This document shows, one piece after another, positions 6,716 through 9,907 of a stretch of DNA of 9,907 bases (positions are counted from its first letter, which is position 1; the number at the start of each line of letters is the position of its first letter). The notes beneath the pieces are model-generated. The model made no database searches. It was not told the origin of the DNA and saw only the letters and a list, made by a program, of their open reading frames with translations. Both the position numbers and the translations under genes were made by a program. The DNA comes from an uncultured Bacillaceae bacterium (GTDB taxonomy: Bacteria; Bacillota; Bacilli; Bacillales; Pradoshiaceae): assembly GCA_904501845.1 (NCBI GenBank), contig CAJGCH010000096.1:1-9907 (forward strand), written 5' to 3'.

Positions 6716-6743
6716 TAATATTTCTTCTTAAATTCCATATACT
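6716..6743 (+). promoter_or_regulatory. Possible sigma-E (mother-cell sporulation) promoter for the deacetylase gene
   Basis: TAATATT (6716-6722) fits the SigE -35 pattern (k-m-ATATT) fully, and CATATACT (6736-6743) fits the -10 pattern (CATACA-h-T) in 7 of 8 positions. The 13-base gap is one shorter than the usual 14-15. No convincing sigma-A pair was found between 6660 and 6770. The start of transcription would be near 6751, upstream of the GAAGGGA ribosome binding site. Confidence 0.33.
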
Positions 6744-6779
6744 ATTCCTTACTTGTATAGATGAAGGGATGTAATGTAA

Positions 6780-7544
6780 ATGAGCAAAAAACTTCTTCTA
6801 TTATGGTTCGTACTAATCTTCATTCTCATTCATGGACCAAGGGTAGATGCATTAACGAAAACAAGGGAAGAATACGAAAAATCCGGGCAAGTGGTATGGG
6901 AATCGAACACAAACGAAAAGCTGGTCGCCATTACATTTGATGATGGACCTCATGAGGTGTTTACCCCGCAATTACTTGATTTGCTAAAAAAATATGATGC
7001 GAAGGCAACTTTCTTTGTTACGGGGAAGAATGCATTGCTATATCCAGAAATAATAAAAAGGCAGAATGAAGAGGGTCATGAGATAGGCAATCATACCTTT
7101 CACCATTACACGGACAATCATATGAACGCCAGTCAATTCTCGATGGAGCTGGACCAGACAAATGATGCTATAGAAAAGATCATCGGCAAAAAGCCGACCC
7201 TATATCGGCCTGTACAGGGAGTCTATAATGATACAATCATCCATACTGCCCATAAAAAAGGGCTAGATGTCATTATGTGGTCATGGGACCAAGACTCTTT
7301 AGATTGGCAAAATCCTAGGGCATCCAAAATCGTCAAGCATATCAAGAAAGGCTTAAGTCCAGGTGATATCATCATTTTGCACGATTGGAATTACAGCACT
7401 GTTTCGGAGACCGTCAAGGCAATGGAGCCCATATTGAAGTTCCTAAAGGAGAATGACTATAAATGTGTGACCGTTTCTGAATTAATGTATCGGACGAGCA
7501 AACCGCTTCCAGATCTGTTAGATCCTCTGCCAGCTTCCCCATAG
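6780..7544 (+). CDS. Exported polysaccharide deacetylase (NodB homology domain)
   Basis: 254-residue metal-dependent N-deacetylase of carbohydrate esterase family 4, likely acting on peptidoglycan or another N-acetylated wall polymer outside the cell. N-terminal signal peptide MSKKLLLLWFVLIFILI, with cleavage probable after VDA (residue 24). NodB motifs in order: TFDDGP (52-57) with catalytic base Asp54 and metal ligand Asp55; GNHTFHH (103-109) with metal ligands His105 and His109; RPVQG (143-147); the D-x-x-D-W region (172-176); and LHDW (200-203) with His201. Motif 3 reads RPVQG where most members have RPPxG; the Arg and first Pro are kept, so activity is still expected. It is not PdaB, which has a degenerate first motif. 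Start at the ATG 6780 after GAAGGGATG. It is divergent from the DacC-like gene and has a possible sporulation promoter, which would suit cortex or spore-wall modification, but the substrate is inference. Confidence 0.9.
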   Translation: MSKKLLLLWFVLIFILIHGPRVDALTKTREEYEKSGQVVWESNTNEKLVAITFDDGPHEVFTPQLLDLLKKYDAKATFFVTGKNALLYPEIIKRQNEEGHEIGNHTFHHYTDNHMNASQFSMELDQTNDAIEKIIGKKPTLYRPVQGVYNDTIIHTAHKKGLDVIMWSWDQDSLDWQNPRASKIVKHIKKGLSPGDIIILHDWNYSTVSETVKAMEPILKFLKENDYKCVTVSELMYRTSKPLPDLLDPLPASP

Positions 7545-7572
7545 AAACGTCCAGAGGATTCTGTTTGAAGGG

Positions 7573-7595
7573 ATAAGAAATGGTTTATTTCTTAT
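7573..7595. repeat. Perfect 9-bp inverted repeat downstream of the deacetylase gene
   Basis: ATAAGAAAT (7573-7581) and ATTTCTTAT (7587-7595) around a 5-base loop. It lies 29 bases after the stop codon. The AT-only stem and lack of a T run make it a poor terminator; it may be a 3' stem that protects the transcript or a protein-binding palindrome. A weaker stem just upstream (ATCCTCTG 7522-7529 with CAGAGGAT 7552-7559) overlaps the gene's end. Confidence 0.5.
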
Positions 7596-7626
7596 GGTCT
7601 GAGTTTTAAAAAATGCGGATGCTCGG

Positions 7627-7686
7627 CACGAACAGGGAGGATCAGGCTTGGCTTTCGCCCCTGCTCCCCCTATTTTATGTCTCGTG
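7627..7686. other. Imperfect GC-rich long hairpin in the intergenic region
   Basis: CACGA (7627-7631) pairs with TCGTG (7682-7686), an inner AGGGAG pairs with CCCCCT (one mismatch), and CAGG pairs with CCTG, around a loop near GGCTTTCG. The stretch is clearly richer in GC than its surroundings. It could be a structured 3' region or a secondary terminator of the deacetylase transcript. The pairing was judged by eye. Confidence 0.4.
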
Positions 7687-7706
7687 TAAAAAAAAGAACT
7701 GAAATA

Positions 7707-7730
7707 GCTCTGTTATCTGCTCTGTTATCC
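7707..7730. repeat. 12-bp tandem direct repeat, two copies
   Basis: GCTCTGTTATCT at 7707-7718 is followed at once by GCTCTGTTATCC at 7719-7730, differing only in the last base. It lies between the GC-rich hairpin and the bidirectional terminator. Either a small slippage duplication or a paired binding site; no function is evident. Confidence 0.6.
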
Positions 7731-7749
7731 ATGTGGTTTTTCTTCCAAC

Positions 7750-7777
7750 AAAAAAACCCATTCGTAATGGGTTTTTT
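7750..7777. terminator. Strong bidirectional terminator between the deacetylase and the 37-residue peptide gene
   Basis: AAAAAACCCATT (7751-7762) pairs with AATGGGTTTTTT (7766-7777) around the 3-base loop CGT, with an A run on the left and a T run on the right. It is the best hairpin in the window. Plus-strand transcripts would come from the deacetylase gene about 200 bases away; minus-strand transcripts from the small peptide gene whose stop is at 7884. Confidence 0.9.
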
Positions 7778-7883
7778 CATAATATAACGATTCTTTATTA
7801 AATCTGGAATAACCTGCTGCCAGGGACTCTTACATGATTGCCAAGTTCCCATATCGCTGTCTATTATGGCGCACTCGTCTACT

Positions 7884-7997
7884 TCAAAAAATAAGCTCCT
7901 CGATAAACATGCAGGTTAAAAAAATCAACCCGACTGCTGTAACCGATAATACACCAATACAAACAGCATATACGATTTCACGAACAAACCCCTTCAT
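7884..7997 (-). CDS. Small membrane peptide, 37 residues, unlisted
   Basis: A 38-codon open frame on the minus strand beginning MKGFVREIVYAVCIGVL and ending FIEELIF. It has the signs of a real small gene: AGAAGGGG ending 8 bases before the ATG, a sigma-A-like promoter at 8063-8092 about 60 bases upstream of the ATG, and a strong terminator 107 bases downstream. The peptide has a short positively charged N-terminus (Lys2, Arg6), one hydrophobic helix of about 21 residues (8-30) and an acidic end (Glu33, Glu34), so it should sit in the membrane with the N-terminus inside. Two cysteines (13 and 29) lie in or at the ends of the helix. It converges on the deacetylase gene. No family recognised; candidates are a small regulatory membrane peptide or a type I toxin-like peptide, but no antisense RNA was identified. 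Confidence 0.6.
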   Translation of the reverse strand: MKGFVREIVYAVCIGVLSVTAVGLIFLTCMFIEELIF

Positions 7998-8411
7998 GGA
8001 ATGACCCCTTCTCATTAATCAAATCACATTTTTACATTATTTAAAATTATCAAATAATATCTATTATAATTCCTTAACCGATTTTTTGCCATTTTGGCTA
8101 ATGGAATCCATGATTACTGACCATTTAGTCCTATAAGCAATTCATATACTATACTAATTTACTATGTTAGTAATTGTTAATCAATCATATTTTTCTTTCT
8201 GTGAGATGAAGGTCTCCAAAAATATACAATCTGCCTATCATGCTTTCAAAAGAAGCTGTGCCAATCGTCCTCTTTTAGCCTTCCTTTCTTACATCATTCT
8301 TGAAATGAAGCAGTCACCCTACGCAAATGCAGGCAGACTATTCTGTTAATTCAGTGTACTATTATCTTATATGAATTGGAATCTTACTAGCTGCCAAGGA
8401 GGCGTCTTCAT
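7998..8411. other. Intergenic control region between the 37-residue peptide and dsdA
   Basis: About 410 bases without a gene I can support. It holds the minus-strand promoter of the small peptide (8063-8092), an AT-rich stretch around 8030-8075, the short palindrome-like ATGGAATCCAT (8101-8111) and TATACT/TACTAT elements near 8145-8155. The dsdA ribosome binding site is at its right end. A 61-codon open frame at 8164-8349 lacks a ribosome binding site. No riboswitch, tRNA or T-box pattern was recognised, and no good promoter for dsdA could be fixed. Confidence 0.55.
8063..8092 (-). promoter_or_regulatory. Sigma-A-like promoter for the 37-residue membrane peptide gene
   Basis: Minus strand ATGGCA (8087-8092, 4 of 6 to consensus), 18-base spacer, then a perfect TATAAT (8063-8068). 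Transcription would begin near 8056 and the leader of about 59 bases is AT-rich. Confidence 0.5.
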
Positions 8412-9731
8412 ATGCAAATCATACATGGAAAACCAAGGAATCAATGGCTTAAGGAAGTCCCAATCCTTCAGGCCCTAACAACTAGAGTAGAATGTTATTG
8501 GATCAATCCAAATAAGATGAATCTCCCTATAGACAAAGCACCCATCGATGAGGCCGAAGAACGCTTAAGTCGGTTCGCCCCCTATCTTGCCAAACGATTC
8601 CCTGAGACGAAACCAAAAAATGGGATGATTGAATCCCCCTTGATACGGGTAGAGCATATGCAAGCTGCCCTTGAGCAACAACATAGCCGGACAATTCCAG
8701 GACATCTCTTTCTCAAATGCGATCATGCCCTGCCAATATCCGGATCTGTCAAGGCAAGGGGCGGTATTTATGAAGTATTAACATATGCAGAAAAATTAGC
8801 CTCCGAACATGGACTCCTGAAACAGCATGAAGATTATAGCCAATTCGATTCTCCGGCTTTTCGCTCCTTTTTTGCTAGTTACACGATCGCCGTCGGCTCA
8901 ACAGGAAATCTCGGTCTCAGCATCGGCTTAATAGCCGAGACATTGGGATTTAAGGTAGATGTCCATATGTCTTCCGAGGCCAAACAGTGGAAAAAGAACC
9001 TTCTAAAAAGAAATGGTGTCAACGTCATTGAACATCAATCAGATTACGGCGAAGCGGTAAAACAAGGGCGAATCGCGGCTGAGAGGAAACCGCGTTATTA
9101 TTTTATCGATGACGAGAAATCCGCTGACCTCTTTTTCGGTTATGCGACTGCTGCCAGCCGGCTCAAGAAACAACTGTTAGATGAAGGGATTCTAATAGAT
9201 GAGCATCATCCTCTCTATGTCTATCTGCCATGCGGAGTTGGAGGCGCTCCCGGCGGAATTGCTTATGGATTAAGACAAGAGTTTGGCAGGCATGTGCATA
9301 TTATCTTTGCCGAACCAATTGATTCTCCCTGCTTCTTGCTTGGAATGTCCACGCAACTTTACAGTGAGGTTTCTGTTCAAGACTTTGGGCTGACAAACCA
9401 GACAGCCGCAGATGGCTTGGCTGTCGGGAGACCCTCTGAATTGTCGAGCGTATATATGAAGGGATGCCTGAATGCCTGCTATACCATTTCTGACGCTCGT
9501 CTTTATGGGTATCTGGCCGACCTCATCGAGACAGAGGGAATTTATGCGGAGCCATCCGCTCAGGCAGGTTTTTACGGGCCAATCCTCACTGCAAGGAACG
9601 AGGGCATCTTGGAAACCGCTACTCATATTGTATGGTCTACTGGTGGAGACATGGTGCCTATCGAAACAAGACAGGAAGATTATATAAGAGGCAAAAATGA
9701 GAGAGAAAGATTGAAGAATAATCAATCCTAA
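8412..9731 (+). CDS. dsdA: D-serine dehydratase (D-serine ammonia-lyase)
   Basis: PLP-dependent cytoplasmic enzyme that turns D-serine into pyruvate and ammonia, removing a D-amino acid that interferes with cell-wall and pantothenate metabolism. 439 residues, close to the 442 of the Escherichia coli enzyme, so complete. Fold-type II signatures: the Schiff-base lysine Lys114 in SGSVKARGGIYEVL, the substrate loop GSTGNLGLSIG (162-172), the glycine-rich phosphate loop PCGVGGAPGG (273-282), and STGGDMVP near the C-terminus. The N-terminal region with the sequence REC/W-x-NPN-like 'VECYWINPNKMN' (26-37) is also typical of DsdA and separates it from threonine dehydratases. Start at the ATG 8412 with AAGGAGG ending 9 bases before it. 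No DsdC-type regulator or D-serine transporter is next to it. No terminator was found between it and the gene at 9808. Confidence 0.95.
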   Translation: MQIIHGKPRNQWLKEVPILQALTTRVECYWINPNKMNLPIDKAPIDEAEERLSRFAPYLAKRFPETKPKNGMIESPLIRVEHMQAALEQQHSRTIPGHLFLKCDHALPISGSVKARGGIYEVLTYAEKLASEHGLLKQHEDYSQFDSPAFRSFFASYTIAVGSTGNLGLSIGLIAETLGFKVDVHMSSEAKQWKKNLLKRNGVNVIEHQSDYGEAVKQGRIAAERKPRYYFIDDEKSADLFFGYATAASRLKKQLLDEGILIDEHHPLYVYLPCGVGGAPGGIAYGLRQEFGRHVHIIFAEPIDSPCFLLGMSTQLYSEVSVQDFGLTNQTAADGLAVGRPSELSSVYMKGCLNACYTISDARLYGYLADLIETEGIYAEPSAQAGFYGPILTARNEGILETATHIVWSTGGDMVPIETRQEDYIRGKNERERLKNNQS

Positions 9732-9807
9732 ACATATAAATGCTCAATTGTTTAAATTCTCCAAAAAATAGATTATGATAGATTCCATAAAGGAGGATAG
9801 AAGATAA

Positions 9808-9907
9808 ATGAAAAAGAATACATACCTTTTGATCACTGATGAAATCATGAATACAGGACAGGTATCTCCTAAATTAGTCCAAACGCTGACTGTGCCAATC
9901 GTAGTGA
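9808..9907 (+). CDS. Start of an unrecognised gene, 3' end outside window
   Basis: 33 codons are visible, beginning MKKNTYLLITDEIMNTG and continuing to the window edge without a stop. AAAGGAGG (9789-9796) lies 11 bases before the ATG, slightly long but strong. There is no signal peptide. The fragment is too short to name a family. It lies 76 bases after dsdA on the same strand, with no terminator between, so it may be co-transcribed or have its own promoter in the AT-rich gap. Confidence 0.65.
   Translation, partial: MKKNTYLLITDEIMNTGQVSPKLVQTLTVPIVV

Noticed and set aside
7613..7702. 29-codon plus-strand frame beginning MRMLGTNRED
   Set aside because: No ribosome binding site, and it lies within the GC-rich hairpin region; better explained as non-coding.
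7670..7852. 60-codon minus-strand frame
   Set aside because: Runs straight through the strong bidirectional terminator at 7750-7777 and lacks a ribosome binding site.
8164..8349. 61-codon plus-strand frame upstream of dsdA
   Set aside because: No ribosome binding site before the ATG, AT-rich non-coding surroundings and no recognisable protein features; it could only be rescued by conservation.
9270..9725. 151-codon minus-strand frame
   Set aside because: Shadow of dsdA, which has all expected catalytic motifs in the other direction.

Overview
The window looks like ordinary chromosomal DNA from a low-to-moderate GC, endospore-forming Bacillota bacterium, most likely Bacillaceae. The reasons are AAGGAGG-type ribosome binding sites throughout, Bacillus-like protein families (PepT, BsuPI domain, DUF421, PBP4a/DacC-type penicillin-binding protein, NodB deacetylase, DsdA), compact rho-independent terminators, and promoter matches to sigma-A and possibly sigma-B and sigma-E. 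Genus and species cannot be fixed from the sequence alone. No tRNA, rRNA, insertion sequence, CRISPR array or prophage gene was seen.

Layout. Positions 1-1100 hold the 3' nine-tenths of peptidase T, which converges on a minus-strand lipoprotein gene through a shared bidirectional terminator. Positions 1139-2832 are a minus-strand block: a BsuPI-domain lipoprotein, a DUF421 membrane-protein gene broken by two compensating frameshifts (with a sigma-B-like promoter upstream), and an unrecognised 135-residue protein with its own promoter and terminator. From 2901 a plus-strand promoter drives a pair of nucleic-acid enzymes: an endonuclease I family nuclease without a signal peptide, and 42 bases later a 2H phosphoesterase (LigT / 2'-5' RNA ligase-like). 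A small three-helix membrane protein follows at 4774-5007 and converges on the next gene.

Positions 5126-7544 hold two divergent cell-wall enzymes: a class C low-molecular-weight PBP (D-Ala-D-Ala carboxypeptidase/endopeptidase) on the minus strand and an exported NodB-type polysaccharide deacetylase on the plus strand. The deacetylase has a sigma-E-like promoter upstream. Positions 7545-8411 are mostly non-coding, with several hairpins, a 12-bp tandem repeat and a strong bidirectional terminator. Inside this stretch, on the minus strand, is an unlisted 37-codon single-helix membrane peptide gene with its own ribosome binding site and promoter. The window closes with a complete D-serine dehydratase gene and the first 33 codons of an unrecognised gene.

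Nothing here amounts to a clear new multi-gene system. The items most worth a second look are the 37-residue membrane peptide, the apparently cytoplasmic endonuclease I plus 2H phosphoesterase pair, and the doubly frameshifted DUF421 gene, whose first shift lies on a canonical -1 slippery heptamer.
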